Below are positions 26,819-35,241 of a stretch of DNA of 64,000 nt, piece after piece (the first letter of the stretch is position 1; every line of letters starts with the position of its first letter). This stretch comes from Promicromonospora iranensis (lineage in GTDB: Bacteria; Actinomycetota; Actinomycetes; Actinomycetales; Cellulomonadaceae): NCBI RefSeq assembly GCF_028994775.1, contig NZ_JAJQMN010000012.1:19386-83385 (forward strand). The letters are read 5' to 3'. Under the pieces are notes generated by a model that saw only the letters and a list, made by a program, of their open reading frames with translations, did not search any database and was not told where the DNA came from. Made by a program: the position numbers and the translations under genes.

Positions 26819-28401
26819 GCCGCGCCCGTGGCCAGGGCCATGATGGCCTCCTCCTCGCTGCCGCCCGGCAGCTCACCGGCGATCCGGCCGTCCCGCAGCA
26901 CGAGGATGCGGTCTGCCATCGCCACCACCTCCGGCAGCTCGGACGAGATGAGCAGCACCGCGGTCCCCTCGGCGGTCAGCGTGCGCATGAGGTCGTAGAC
27001 GGCGCGCTTGGCGCCGACGTCGATGCCGCGCGTCGGCTCGTCGAGGACGATGACCCGTGGCTCGGTCACGAGCCACTTGGCGAGGACCACCTTCTGCTGG
27101 TTGCCGCCGGACAGGTACTGCACCTCCACGTCCTGCGCGGAGGCCACCGTGCTCGCGGGTACGGCGAGGGACCGCAGCACCCCCGGGATGCCCCGCGCCC
27201 GGCGGTCCGACGCGCGGGGCAGGACGGCGTCGAGCACGAGCCGCGCGTTCGCGAGGACCGACTGCCCGAGGGCGAGCCCCTCGGACTTCCGGTCCTCGGT
27301 GACGAGCGCGAGGCGGTGGCGTACGCCCTGCCGGGGCGTCCGCACGTGGACCGGCTGCCCGTCGACGGTCATGCGGCCGCGTGTGAACGGCGCGATGCCG
27401 AACACGCCGTGCGCGATCTCGGTGCGGCCTGAACCCTGCAGGCCCGCGAGCGCGACGATCTCGCCGGCCCGCACCTCCAGGTCGATGTCGTCCACCATCT
27501 GGTTGCCGGCACCCTCGAGCGCCAGCCGCACCTCGCCGGGCACCTCACCCGGCACCTCACCCGGCACTGTGTCGGTGGGCACCGTGTCGGCGGGCTTGTC
27601 CGGGAAGAAGCCGGCGAAGTCGCGTCCCACCATGGTCCGCACCAGCCGGTCCGGGCTCACCTCGGCGGCCGGCGCCGTGAGCATGTGGTTGCCGTCCTTC
27701 AGGACGGTGATCGTGTCGGCCAGGTCGTAGATCTCCTGGAGCCGGTGCGAGACGTACAGGATCGCGACGCCGCGGTCCCGCAGCCGCCCGATCAGCTCGT
27801 AGAGGAGCGCGACCTCCTGCTCGGCGAGCGCCGCCGTCGGCTCGTCCATCGAGATGATCCGGGCGTCGTACGAGACGGCCTTGACGATCTCGACCACCTG
27901 CTGCTGCGCCACGGACAGGGATCCCACCCGGGCCCAGGGCGTGATGCTCGTCAGCCCCAGGTCGTCGAGGAGGTGACTCGTGTCGGCGTGCAGCCGACGG
28001 CGGTCGACCAGGCCGCGCAGGAGCGGCTCGCGGCCCAGGTACACGTTCTCGGCGACCGACCGGTCCGGCAGCAGGTTGAACTCCTGGAAGACCGTGGCGA
28101 CGCCTGCCTGCTGGGCGTCGAGCGGGGTCGGGAAGGAGACGGGAGCACCGTCGAGCTCGATGGCGCCGGTGTCCGGACGGTGCACCCCGGCGACGATCTT
28201 CATCAGTGTCGACTTGCCGGCACCGTTCTCGCCCACCAGTGCGTGGACCTGCCCGGGAAGAAGGGTCAGGTCGATGTCTCGCAGCACCGAGGTGCCGAAG
28301 AACTCCTTGCCGACGCCGTGAAGGCGCAGGACCGGGTCGGGTGATTCCGGGTCGGATTCCGGGTCGGGTACTGCAATGTGCGCGTCGTCATCGGCTCGCA
28401 T
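26815..28401 (-). CDS. Sugar ABC transporter ATP-binding protein (double-domain)
   Basis: This RbsA/MglA-type protein of 528 residues has two ABC domains. The first has a Walker A GENGAGKST, signature VAQQQVVEIVKAVS and Walker B RIISMDEPTAAL. The second has LAGLQGSGRTEIAHG in place of a normal Walker A, signature LSGGNQQKVVLAKWL and VIVLDEPTRGID, the usual asymmetry of this family. A GEVPGEVPGEV repeat, encoded by 12-bp units (about 27530-27565), sits in the linker. The ATG at 28401 follows a -10 box by 7 nt, so the mRNA appears leaderless. It is the first gene of the operon and is controlled by the divergent ROK promoter region. Confidence 0.93.
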   Translation of the reverse strand: MRADDDAHIAVPDPESDPESPDPVLRLHGVGKEFFGTSVLRDIDLTLLPGQVHALVGENGAGKSTLMKIVAGVHRPDTGAIELDGAPVSFPTPLDAQQAGVATVFQEFNLLPDRSVAENVYLGREPLLRGLVDRRRLHADTSHLLDDLGLTSITPWARVGSLSVAQQQVVEIVKAVSYDARIISMDEPTAALAEQEVALLYELIGRLRDRGVAILYVSHRLQEIYDLADTITVLKDGNHMLTAPAAEVSPDRLVRTMVGRDFAGFFPDKPADTVPTDTVPGEVPGEVPGEVRLALEGAGNQMVDDIDLEVRAGEIVALAGLQGSGRTEIAHGVFGIAPFTRGRMTVDGQPVHVRTPRQGVRHRLALVTEDRKSEGLALGQSVLANARLVLDAVLPRASDRRARGIPGVLRSLAVPASTVASAQDVEVQYLSGGNQQKVVLAKWLVTEPRVIVLDEPTRGIDVGAKRAVYDLMRTLTAEGTAVLLISSELPEVVAMADRILVLRDGRIAGELPGGSEEEAIMALATGAA

Positions 28402-28408
28402 GTCCACC

Positions 28409-28436
28409 AATGTAGGGATCTTTTGGTTGATGTCAA
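28409..28436 (-). promoter_or_regulatory. Leaderless promoter of the sugar ABC operon
   Basis: On the minus strand, TTGACA (28436-28431), a 16-bp spacer and TACATT (28414-28409) precede the ATG at 28401 by 7 nt. Both boxes match the sigma-A consensus well. Confidence 0.75.
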
Positions 28437-28445
28437 GCAAAAGAT
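28418..28445. promoter_or_regulatory. ROK-repressor operator
   Basis: The perfect 8-bp inverted repeat ATCTTTTG (28418-28425) / CAAAAGAT (28438-28445) spans the -35 box and spacer of the ABC promoter. AT-rich sites are rare in this GC-rich window. Confidence 0.75.
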
Positions 28446-28490
28446 GCTTGTCGTTGACGCGGCTTCTGCGGCTCGTGGCTCATATGGGCT

Positions 28491-28499
28491 ATCTTTTGC
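28491..28499. promoter_or_regulatory. Third ROK half-site
   Basis: ATCTTTTGC repeats the operator half-site 39 bp before the ROK start codon, a position suited to autoregulation. Confidence 0.6.
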
Positions 28500-28537
28500 C
28501 GATGCGCGGCCAAAGTTCACCCGGGAGGCGGTTGCCC

Positions 28538-29731
28538 ATGCCCATCGACGACCCCCCGAGAGGCGCGCCCGCGCCCCTGTCCCTGGGCACCGGTGATTTC
28601 TTCCAGCTGCTGCGTGACAGCGAGCCGCGCACCCGCGCCGACCTGGTGGCCATCACCGGCCAGGCCAGGTCGACCATCGCGTCGCGGATCGACGCGCTCA
28701 TGAGCACCGGGCTCATCGGCCCCGCGGGCATGGCGGGCTCCACCGGCGGCAGGCGGCCGGCGACCTTCGCCTTCCAGCCTGCCGCCAGGGTGGTCCTCGC
28801 GGTCGACCTCGGCGCCACGCACGCCCGGCTGGCCGTCACCGACCTCGCCTCCACCGTGCTCGCGGCGAGCGACGAGCCCTTCTCGATCACCGCCGGCCCC
28901 GACGTCGTCCTGCCCTGGGTGGCCCGGGCCGGCCGCGACCTGCTGGCCGCCGCCGGCCGCGACGCCGCCGACCTGGCCGGCGTCGGCATCGGGCTGCCGG
29001 GACCGGTCGAGCACTCGACCGGTCGGCCGATCAACCCGCCGATCATGCCCGGCTGGGACGACGTCGACGTCCCCGGCATCCTCGGCGCCGAGTTCGGGGT
29101 CGCCGTGCTCGTCGACAACGACGTCAACATCATGGCGCTCGGCGAGCACCGGACCGCCTGGTCCGACGTCTCCGACCTGCTGCTCGTCAAGGTCTCCACC
29201 GGCATCGGCGCCGGGATCATCGCCGACGGCGCCCTCCGCCGCGGCGCGCAGGGCGCGGCGGGCGACGTCGGGCACATGTCCGTCCCGGGCGCCGACCACG
29301 TGCCATGCCGGTGCGGCAACACCGGCTGTCTGGAGGCGGTCGCGAGCGGTCAGGCCGTCGCGGCGGCGCTCTCGGCCCAGGGACTCGACGCCGCCGACAG
29401 CGCCGGCGTCGTCGCACTGGTCCGTGCCAGCGGCGCGGCGGCGAGCCAGGCTGTCCGGCAGGCGGGTCGCGACATCGGCGGCGTCCTGGCCTCGTGCGTG
29501 AGCATGCTGAACCCGTCGGTCATCGTGATCGGCGGCGTGGTCGCGGATGCCGGCGAGCACCTGATCGCCGGCATCCGCGAGGCGGTGTACCGCAGGTCCC
29601 TGCCGCTGGCCACCCAGCACCTGCGCATCGTCGCCTCCCGCGCGCGCGGCGGGGCAGGCGTGCTGGGCGCGAGCGCCATGGCGGTCGACCACGTGCTGTC
29701 CCCCGCGGCGATCGACGCCCTGACCGCCTGA
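28538..29731 (+). CDS. ROK-family transcriptional repressor
   Basis: The 397-residue protein has an N-terminal winged helix-turn-helix (about 15-75; RTRADLVAITGQARSTIASR) and a C-terminal sugar-kinase-like ROK fold. The latter shows AVDLGATHARLAVTD, the GIGLPGPVE segment and the zinc motif CRCGNTGCLEA. Such XylR/NagC-like proteins repress sugar genes until the sugar binds. I start at the ATG 28538, 9 nt after GGGAGG; an ATG at 28502 is in frame. It is divergent from the ABC operon and upstream of the GH13 gene, which are its likely targets through the ATCTTTTG operator. Confidence 0.9.
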   Translation: MPIDDPPRGAPAPLSLGTGDFFQLLRDSEPRTRADLVAITGQARSTIASRIDALMSTGLIGPAGMAGSTGGRRPATFAFQPAARVVLAVDLGATHARLAVTDLASTVLAASDEPFSITAGPDVVLPWVARAGRDLLAAAGRDAADLAGVGIGLPGPVEHSTGRPINPPIMPGWDDVDVPGILGAEFGVAVLVDNDVNIMALGEHRTAWSDVSDLLLVKVSTGIGAGIIADGALRRGAQGAAGDVGHMSVPGADHVPCRCGNTGCLEAVASGQAVAAALSAQGLDAADSAGVVALVRASGAAASQAVRQAGRDIGGVLASCVSMLNPSVIVIGGVVADAGEHLIAGIREAVYRRSLPLATQHLRIVASRARGGAGVLGASAMAVDHVLSPAAIDALTA

Positions 29732-29833
29732 CCGGCTGCCCCGCCGACCCAGCGCCCATACGCTGGTGTGCACGGCATTCCTGCGCTCGAGTGACCGGCC
29801 ACCAGTCCCCTACCGCAAAGGAAACCAGCACCC

Positions 29834-31489
29834 GTGACCAGCAACCCCCACGCTCGCCAGCTCCTCGACGACCCCACCTGGTGGCGGCAGGCGGCCGTCT
29901 ACCAGATCTACCCGCGCAGCTTCGCGGACGCGAACGGTGACGGCATCGGCGACCTGCGCGGCATCATCTCGCGGGCCCCCTACCTCCAGGGGCTCGGCGT
30001 CGACGCGGTCTGGCTCAGCCCCTTCTACCCCTCCGCGCTGGCCGACGGCGGATACGACGTCGCCGACTACCGCGACGTCGACCCGAGGATCGGCACGCTC
30101 GACGAGTTCGACGAGATGGTCCAGACCCTGCACGCGGCGGGCATCCGCGTCATCGTCGACATCGTGCCGAACCACTCCTCGGACCAGCACGTCTGGTTCC
30201 AGGAGGCGCTGGCCGCGGGGCCGGGCAGCCCGGAGCGCGCGCGCTACATCTTCCGGGACGGCCTCGGGCCCGACGGCGCACAGCCGCCGGCCGACTGGAC
30301 GAGCATGTTCGGCGGTCCCGCCTGGACCCGGGTACCCGACGGCCAGTGGTACCTGCACCTCTTCGCCAAGGAGCAGCCGGACTTCAACTGGGACAACGAG
30401 GAGGTCCGCGAGGACTTCCGCACGACCCTGCGGTTCTGGTCCGACCGGGGTGTCGACGGGTTCCGCATCGACGTCGCGCACGCCCTCACCAAGGAGCTCG
30501 GCGAGTCCCTGCCGACACAGGCCGAGATCGATGCCATCACCGAGCCCGGCGCGCACCCGCTCTGGGACCGAGACGAGGTCCACGAGGTCTACGCCGACTG
30601 GCGCAAGGTCTTCGACGAGTACACCCCGCCCCGCTTCGCGGTGGCGGAGGCCTGGGTCTCGACCCCCCGGCGTCCCCGGTACGCGAGCGCCGAGGGGCTC
30701 GGTCAGGCGTTCAACTTCGACCTGCTGGAGTCCGACTTCGACGCCGAGCAGTTCCGGACCATCATCGCGGACAACCTGGCCCTCTCGGCGGCGTCCGGCT
30801 CGTCGACGACATGGGTGTTCTCGAACCACGACGTCGTACGCCACGCGACCCGCTACGCGCTGCCGCCCCGCGACGGGAGCACCGTGAAGCAGGGGCGCGA
30901 CTGGCTGCTCTCGGGCGGCACGGAGCCGGTCGCCGACGTCGCGCTGGGCCTCCGCCGTGCCCGCGCGGCGACGCTGCTCATGCTCGGCCTGCCGGGCAGC
31001 GCCTACCTCTACCAGGGCGAGGAGCTGGGTCTGCCGGAGGTCCCCGACATCCCTGCGGCGGAACGCCAGGACCCGGCGTTCTTCCGCAACCCCGGCGTCG
31101 ACGTCGGGCGGGACGGCTGCCGTGTGCCCCTGCCCTGGACCCGCGAGGGCACGTCCTTCGGCTTCGGCGACGACGGCGCGCACCTGCCCCAGCCCGCGAG
31201 CTTCGGCGAGCTGTCGGTGGAGGCGCAGGACGGCGCGCCCGGGTCGACGCTGGAGCTCTACCGTGCGGCACTCGCGCTGCGGCACGACCTGCAGACCGAC
31301 GAGACGCTCGAGTGGGTCGCCGCAGCCGCCGACGTCGTGCACTTCGCGCGCCCCAACGGCTGGCACGTCGTGACCAACTTCGGCCCTGACGCGGTGCCGC
31401 TGCCCGACGGCGAGGTGCTGCTCGCGAGCGAGCCGCTGCCCGGGGGCCTGCTGCCGGGCTCGACGACGGCGTGGCTGCGCGCGCACTGA
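29834..31489 (+). CDS. GH13 alpha-glucosidase (oligo-1,6-glucosidase-like)
   Basis: This cytoplasmic glycoside hydrolase of 551 residues lacks a signal peptide. The (beta/alpha)8 catalytic motifs are clear: VDIVPNHSS, nucleophile Asp203 in GFRIDVAHA, acid/base Glu262 in AVAEAWV and Asp323 in VFSNHDVVRH. The WWRQAAVYQIYPRSF start is typical of alpha-glucosidases that hydrolyse imported maltose, isomaltose, sucrose or trehalose-like glucosides. It starts at a GTG after AAAGGA, 103 nt behind the ROK gene, so it is probably co-transcribed. It suggests the imported sugar is an alpha-glucoside. Confidence 0.9.
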   Translation: MTSNPHARQLLDDPTWWRQAAVYQIYPRSFADANGDGIGDLRGIISRAPYLQGLGVDAVWLSPFYPSALADGGYDVADYRDVDPRIGTLDEFDEMVQTLHAAGIRVIVDIVPNHSSDQHVWFQEALAAGPGSPERARYIFRDGLGPDGAQPPADWTSMFGGPAWTRVPDGQWYLHLFAKEQPDFNWDNEEVREDFRTTLRFWSDRGVDGFRIDVAHALTKELGESLPTQAEIDAITEPGAHPLWDRDEVHEVYADWRKVFDEYTPPRFAVAEAWVSTPRRPRYASAEGLGQAFNFDLLESDFDAEQFRTIIADNLALSAASGSSTTWVFSNHDVVRHATRYALPPRDGSTVKQGRDWLLSGGTEPVADVALGLRRARAATLLMLGLPGSAYLYQGEELGLPEVPDIPAAERQDPAFFRNPGVDVGRDGCRVPLPWTREGTSFGFGDDGAHLPQPASFGELSVEAQDGAPGSTLELYRAALALRHDLQTDETLEWVAAAADVVHFARPNGWHVVTNFGPDAVPLPDGEVLLASEPLPGGLLPGSTTAWLRAH

Positions 31490-31555
31490 GCGCCGGATGA
31501 CGCCCTCTTTCTTCTCGTTCGGGTGATGGCGGGTGGGGCGCCGTCCGGGCGCGGG

Positions 31556-32785
31556 TCAGCCGCCGCGGCGCTCTTCGGCGAACGCCAGGATCTGGGGAAC
31601 CGCGCGGTCGACGAAGGCGTCGAAGTCGCGCTGCTCGGTGTACAGGTGCACGGAGAGGCGCAGGTAGCCGACGCCCTCGCTGCTCGTGAAGGCCGACTCC
31701 ATACCGGCGAGGTCGAGCAGCCGCATCCGCAGCTCGTCGGCGTCGCGGCGATCCCGCCCCAGCCCGCCCGGCAGGCGCAGCAGCCGCATCGACACCACCG
31801 GCATGCCGACGTCGGTGGCCACCGGTGCGTCCACGAAGGGCTGCAGGGCCGCGCCGATGACGGCGGCGCCGTGGTCGGCGAGTGCCGTCATGGTCTCGCG
31901 CGTCCGTGCCCAGCCGTACTCCCGCTCGACGAAGTCGATGGCCAGGGGCGAGGCGAGGTAGCTCGTCGCGTCGATCGTCCCCTGGGTGTCGAACCGCTCG
32001 GGGTAGCTCTCCTCGGCGCCCCACGAGTCGATGAGCGGCCACAGGTCGTCCCGGTCGGCCGCCTCGGTGACGAGCAGGGCGGCGCCGCGTGGCGCGCAGG
32101 GCCACTTGTGCAGGTTGCCGAACCACCAGTCCCCGCCCGCGCCGGCGGCGGCGTCCTCGACGAGACCGGGCGCGTGGGCGCCGTCCACCAGGACACGAGC
32201 CCCGCGCTCGTGGGCCAGCTCGGTGATCCGCGCCGTCGGGAGCAGGCGCGCGGTCGGCGAGGTGATCTGGTCGACGACGACCAGGCGTACGGCGTCGGTC
32301 AGCTCCGCCCTGAACCGCTCGACGACCTCGTCGGCGTCGGCGGCCAGCGGGAGGGCGACCGACCGCACCCGGGCGCCGTAGCGGCGGGCGAGCCGGCGGG
32401 CCCCCGTCGTGACCGCGCCGTAGCCATGGTCGCTGACGAGGATCTCGTCGCCGGGTTCGAGGCGCAGGGCGTTGAACACGACGGTCGCGGCAGCGGACGC
32501 GTTGGGTACGAAGACGGTGTCCTCGGCCCGGGCGCCGACGAACGGTGCGACCTCACGGCGCGCCGCGGCGATCAGCTCGGGGAGCCGGGGGAACCAGCCG
32601 ACCGGGCTCAGGTCGCCCTGTCGGCGCAGGTCCTCCTGGTGACGCACCACCTCGGTGGGCACGGCTCCGAACGAGCCGTGGTTGAGGTGTGCGATCGCCT
32701 CGTCCAGCGGCCAGGCGTCGCGAGCCGGCCCTCCGGACGCGAGGTGTACCGGCGGTGGTGCTGGAGCGGTCCGTACCGGGTCCAT
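31556..32785 (-). CDS. Class V PLP aminotransferase (isopenicillin-N epimerase-like)
   Basis: The 409-residue protein has fold type I features: LNHGSFGAVPTEV near the start, VDQITSPTARLLP, VDGAHAPGL with the PLP-binding aspartate, and the Schiff-base lysine in GNLHKWPCAPRGA. Relatives include isopenicillin-N epimerase, ergothioneine lyase EgtE and cysteine desulfurase-like enzymes; I cannot choose the reaction. I start at the ATG 32785 behind AAAGGGGG. It is divergent from a FadR-type regulator with a matching operator. Confidence 0.85.
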   Translation of the reverse strand: MDPVRTAPAPPPVHLASGGPARDAWPLDEAIAHLNHGSFGAVPTEVVRHQEDLRRQGDLSPVGWFPRLPELIAAARREVAPFVGARAEDTVFVPNASAAATVVFNALRLEPGDEILVSDHGYGAVTTGARRLARRYGARVRSVALPLAADADEVVERFRAELTDAVRLVVVDQITSPTARLLPTARITELAHERGARVLVDGAHAPGLVEDAAAGAGGDWWFGNLHKWPCAPRGAALLVTEAADRDDLWPLIDSWGAEESYPERFDTQGTIDATSYLASPLAIDFVEREYGWARTRETMTALADHGAAVIGAALQPFVDAPVATDVGMPVVSMRLLRLPGGLGRDRRDADELRMRLLDLAGMESAFTSSEGVGYLRLSVHLYTEQRDFDAFVDRAVPQILAFAEERRGG

Positions 32786-32867
32786 CGATGCCCCCTTTGA
32801 CTGTCGTCGGACAACCATGGCAGCCGATCACCGAAAACGCTAGGCCGAGTCGCGTAGAAGCGGCGAT

Positions 32868-32878
32868 CTGTAGGACAG
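32868..32878. promoter_or_regulatory. Candidate FadR/GntR operator
   Basis: CTGTAGGACAG is an inverted repeat with the GT-N3-AC core of FadR-type GntR operators, 54 bp before the regulator start. A second, weaker TGTC-N4-GACA element lies at 32802-32813 near the aminotransferase start. Confidence 0.5.
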
Positions 32879-32932
32879 GTTTTACCGGCGTGAAGATCCG
32901 CACCGTCTGCGGGAACCTGACATCCTGAGGGC

Positions 32933-33625
32933 ATGCACGACGTGAGCGCAGTCGAGACCGCCCTCCACGGGTTACGCACCCTGATCGCCGACGGTTCGCT
33001 CCAGCCCGGCGACCGGCTGCCCAGCGAGGGCGTGCTGAGCGAACGGATCGGCGTCTCACGCGGGTCCATCCGCGAGGCGATCCGCACCCTGTCGGCCCTC
33101 GGCGTCGTCGAGACCCGGCGCGGGGCAGGGACCTTCGTCGGTGAGCTGCGCGCCGCCGACATGATCAGGACGCTCGCCCTCACCGTCGGGCTGCTCCCGT
33201 TGGAGTCGATCCTCGAGCTCTTCGAGCTGCGGCGGGTCCTGGAGGCGCACGCCGCGTCCCTCGCCGCCGCGCGCTGCGACGATGCCGCGGTCTCCGGGCT
33301 GAGCACCATCCTCGACCGGCTTGAGACGAGTACGGACGTCGACGAGCAGTCAGCGCTCGACCACGAGTTCCACATGGCCGTCGCGCGGCTCGGCGGCAAC
33401 GAGTCGCTCGGCGCGATGGTGTCGGTGCTCCGGTCGCGTTCACGCGCCTACCCGGTGCCCCTCACCGACGAGACCAAGCGGATCTCGGACGCCGGACACC
33501 GGACGATCCTGGGCGCCGTGACAGCGCACGATCCGGTCGCGGCCTCGGTCGCGGCCGCCGCGCACGTCGCACAGAGCGAGGTGTGGCTGCGCGAGCACCG
33601 ACCGGCGCCGGAGATCATCGGCTGA
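32933..33625 (+). CDS. FadR-subfamily GntR regulator
   Basis: The 230-residue protein has an N-terminal GntR winged helix (GDRLPSEGVLSERIGVSRGS) and an all-helical C-terminal FCD domain. The FCD metal-binding residues appear in LFELRRVLEAHAA, DHEFHMAVARLGGN and DAGHRTILGAVTAHD. It is divergent from the class V aminotransferase, which it likely regulates together with itself. The effector is probably a small carboxylate, as is usual for FCD proteins. Confidence 0.87.
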   Translation: MHDVSAVETALHGLRTLIADGSLQPGDRLPSEGVLSERIGVSRGSIREAIRTLSALGVVETRRGAGTFVGELRAADMIRTLALTVGLLPLESILELFELRRVLEAHAASLAAARCDDAAVSGLSTILDRLETSTDVDEQSALDHEFHMAVARLGGNESLGAMVSVLRSRSRAYPVPLTDETKRISDAGHRTILGAVTAHDPVAASVAAAAHVAQSEVWLREHRPAPEIIG

Positions 33626-33649
33626 CAGGGCGGCCCCCGGTGGGGGAAG

Positions 33650-34135
33650 TCAGGAACCGAACGTCTCCAGCAGCGTGGCCCGCTCAGCATCGGTGAGGTT
33701 GGTGGCGATCAGCGTGCCGTGCAGGCCGTTGAATCGCTCCCCGACACGGTCGGTGTCGCCGTCCTGGGTCACGGCGAACAGGGCGGACGTCCCGGAGGTG
33801 ACCTGTTCGCGGATCGTCTCGAGCTGGGTGCGGCTGATCCCGACTGCCTCCGTGTGCTTGGCGAGCGCACCGATCGCCGCGCCCGCCGCCGCACCGACGA
33901 CCGGCAGGAGGAACAGCCCGCCGAGCAGGAGGCCCCAGAAGGCGCCCCATCCGCCGCCGCGGAGCTCGTCGTCGTGCGCGTGCTTCGTGGTCGGCCTGGC
34001 CTGACCGACGGGCCACGACACGACCGCGTGGTCGACCACGGTGATCAGCCCGTCCGACGCGGCGCTCTTGAGGATCGAGGCGGCCTCCGCCGCACCCTCG
34101 GGACTGTCGAACTTCCAGACGGTGAACATGGTCAT
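33650..34135 (-). CDS. DUF1269 membrane protein
   Basis: The 161-residue protein starts MTMFTVWKFDSPEGAAEAA and has a glycine-rich hydrophobic hairpin in the middle (GWGAFWGLLLGGLFLLPVVG then AAGAAIGAL). It ends with a region typical of DUF1269 proteins (GISRTQLETIREQVTSGTSALF). Function is unknown; a link to envelope stress has been suggested for relatives. The frame is open far upstream, but the ATG at 34135 with a GGGAGG site and the family start support this boundary. An MscS gene on the same strand precedes it. Confidence 0.82.
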   Translation of the reverse strand: MTMFTVWKFDSPEGAAEAASILKSAASDGLITVVDHAVVSWPVGQARPTTKHAHDDELRGGGWGAFWGLLLGGLFLLPVVGAAAGAAIGALAKHTEAVGISRTQLETIREQVTSGTSALFAVTQDGDTDRVGERFNGLHGTLIATNLTDAERATLLETFGS

Positions 34136-34227
34136 CGTGGTCTCGTCCTCCCGAGGCGTCGGCGCATACTCACTCGATGGTGGCACCCGGTCACGTGGTG
34201 CGCGCGTCGAGACGGACGGCGGCCAGC

Positions 34228-34279
34228 GGGTGCGCGGGCGGGGTGCTCGGGCGGGGTGCGCGAGCGGGGTGCGCGGAGG
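34228..34279. repeat. Four-unit 13-bp tandem array
   Basis: Units GGGTGCGCGGGCG, GGGTGCTCGGGCG, GGGTGCGCGAGCG and GGGTGCGCGGAGG run contiguously between the mscS stop and the DUF1269 start. Confidence 0.88.
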
Positions 34280-34284
34280 GGCGC

Positions 34285-35112
34285 TCAGACGGGTGGCGAC
34301 GGGACATACCGCTCGGTGGCTCGGGGCGGCGGCGCGTCGACGGCCCACGCGGCGCCCCGCGAACGAAGTGCGGTGCCCAGCGCGGCGACGACGGCCGACG
34401 TCACCGCCGACCCGTCGAGCGAGCCGTGCCAGTAGCGCACGAGGAGCGTGGTGCGCGCGGAGTCCGCGGCGGCGTGCAGCGCGTCGGGTGCGGGTGCGGC
34501 GTGCACCCCGGGTGCGGCCGACACCGCGGGCAGCAGGACGCCGTCGATCTCGTCGTCGCGCAGGTCCGCGAGCCGCACCTCGACGACGCTGCGTCGCGCC
34601 CCGGTACCCGTGCCGTTCACGAGCGGCTGGGAGATGACCGCCGAGTTGGGCACGTGCACGCGGACGCCGTCGTAGGTCTCGAGGACCACCGCACGGCTGT
34701 TCAGGGCGGTGACGACGCCGGTCCAGTCGCCGAAGACCAGTTCCTCGCCCACCTTGACCGGCATCCTGGTCTGCAGCAGGATGCCGGCACCGAAGTTGTC
34801 GGCGAGACCGCGCATGGTCAGGACCACCACGATGCCGACCACGACGACGACGGTGAGGATCGGCTGGGTCTGCGCCCCGAGGAACGTGAGCGCGAGACCG
34901 ATCCCCGCGAGCAGGACGAGATAGTTGACGGTGCCCAGCACCAGGTCCTGGACCTGGGGCGTGAGGCCCTTGATCCGGGCCGTCGCGGCCAGCACCGCCC
35001 GCCGGGCGTACCGGGTGGCCAGCCAGGTACCGAGCAGGGTCAGCGCGGCGAAGAGCACGTCCCAGCCGTCGAGGTCGTCCGTCGAGAAGAAGTGGGCGAG
35101 CGCGTCGGCCAC
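34285..35112 (-). CDS. Small-conductance mechanosensitive channel (MscS family)
   Basis: The 275-residue protein has three membrane helices, the third with the glycine/alanine pattern MRGLADNFGAGILLQTRMPV. The beta domain follows (VGEELVFGDWTGVVTALNSR, VHVPNSAVISQPLVN), then a C-terminal alpha/beta domain. It releases turgor on osmotic downshock. I start at the GTG 35112 because a GGGAG site lies 8 nt upstream; the frame extends to 35166 without support. Confidence 0.88.
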   Translation of the reverse strand: MADALAHFFSTDDLDGWDVLFAALTLLGTWLATRYARRAVLAATARIKGLTPQVQDLVLGTVNYLVLLAGIGLALTFLGAQTQPILTVVVVVGIVVVLTMRGLADNFGAGILLQTRMPVKVGEELVFGDWTGVVTALNSRAVVLETYDGVRVHVPNSAVISQPLVNGTGTGARRSVVEVRLADLRDDEIDGVLLPAVSAAPGVHAAPAPDALHAAADSARTTLLVRYWHGSLDGSAVTSAVVAALGTALRSRGAAWAVDAPPPRATERYVPSPPV

Positions 35113-35241
35113 GGGAGTCTCCCTTCCGGCCGCTACGGCCACGCCACCGTGTGCGACGCTCGGCACCCCTCGTCGTCGGAGCCGGCACTGCCTCCGAGGG
35201 TACGTTCGGGTGGAAGGCGCCGCGCGCCGATCACATCCCGA

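Noticed and set aside
34138..35188. Long N-terminal extension of the DUF1269 protein reaching 35188
   Set aside because: The extra residues come from a frame antiparallel-shifted through mscS; the family start lies at 34135 with a ribosome site.
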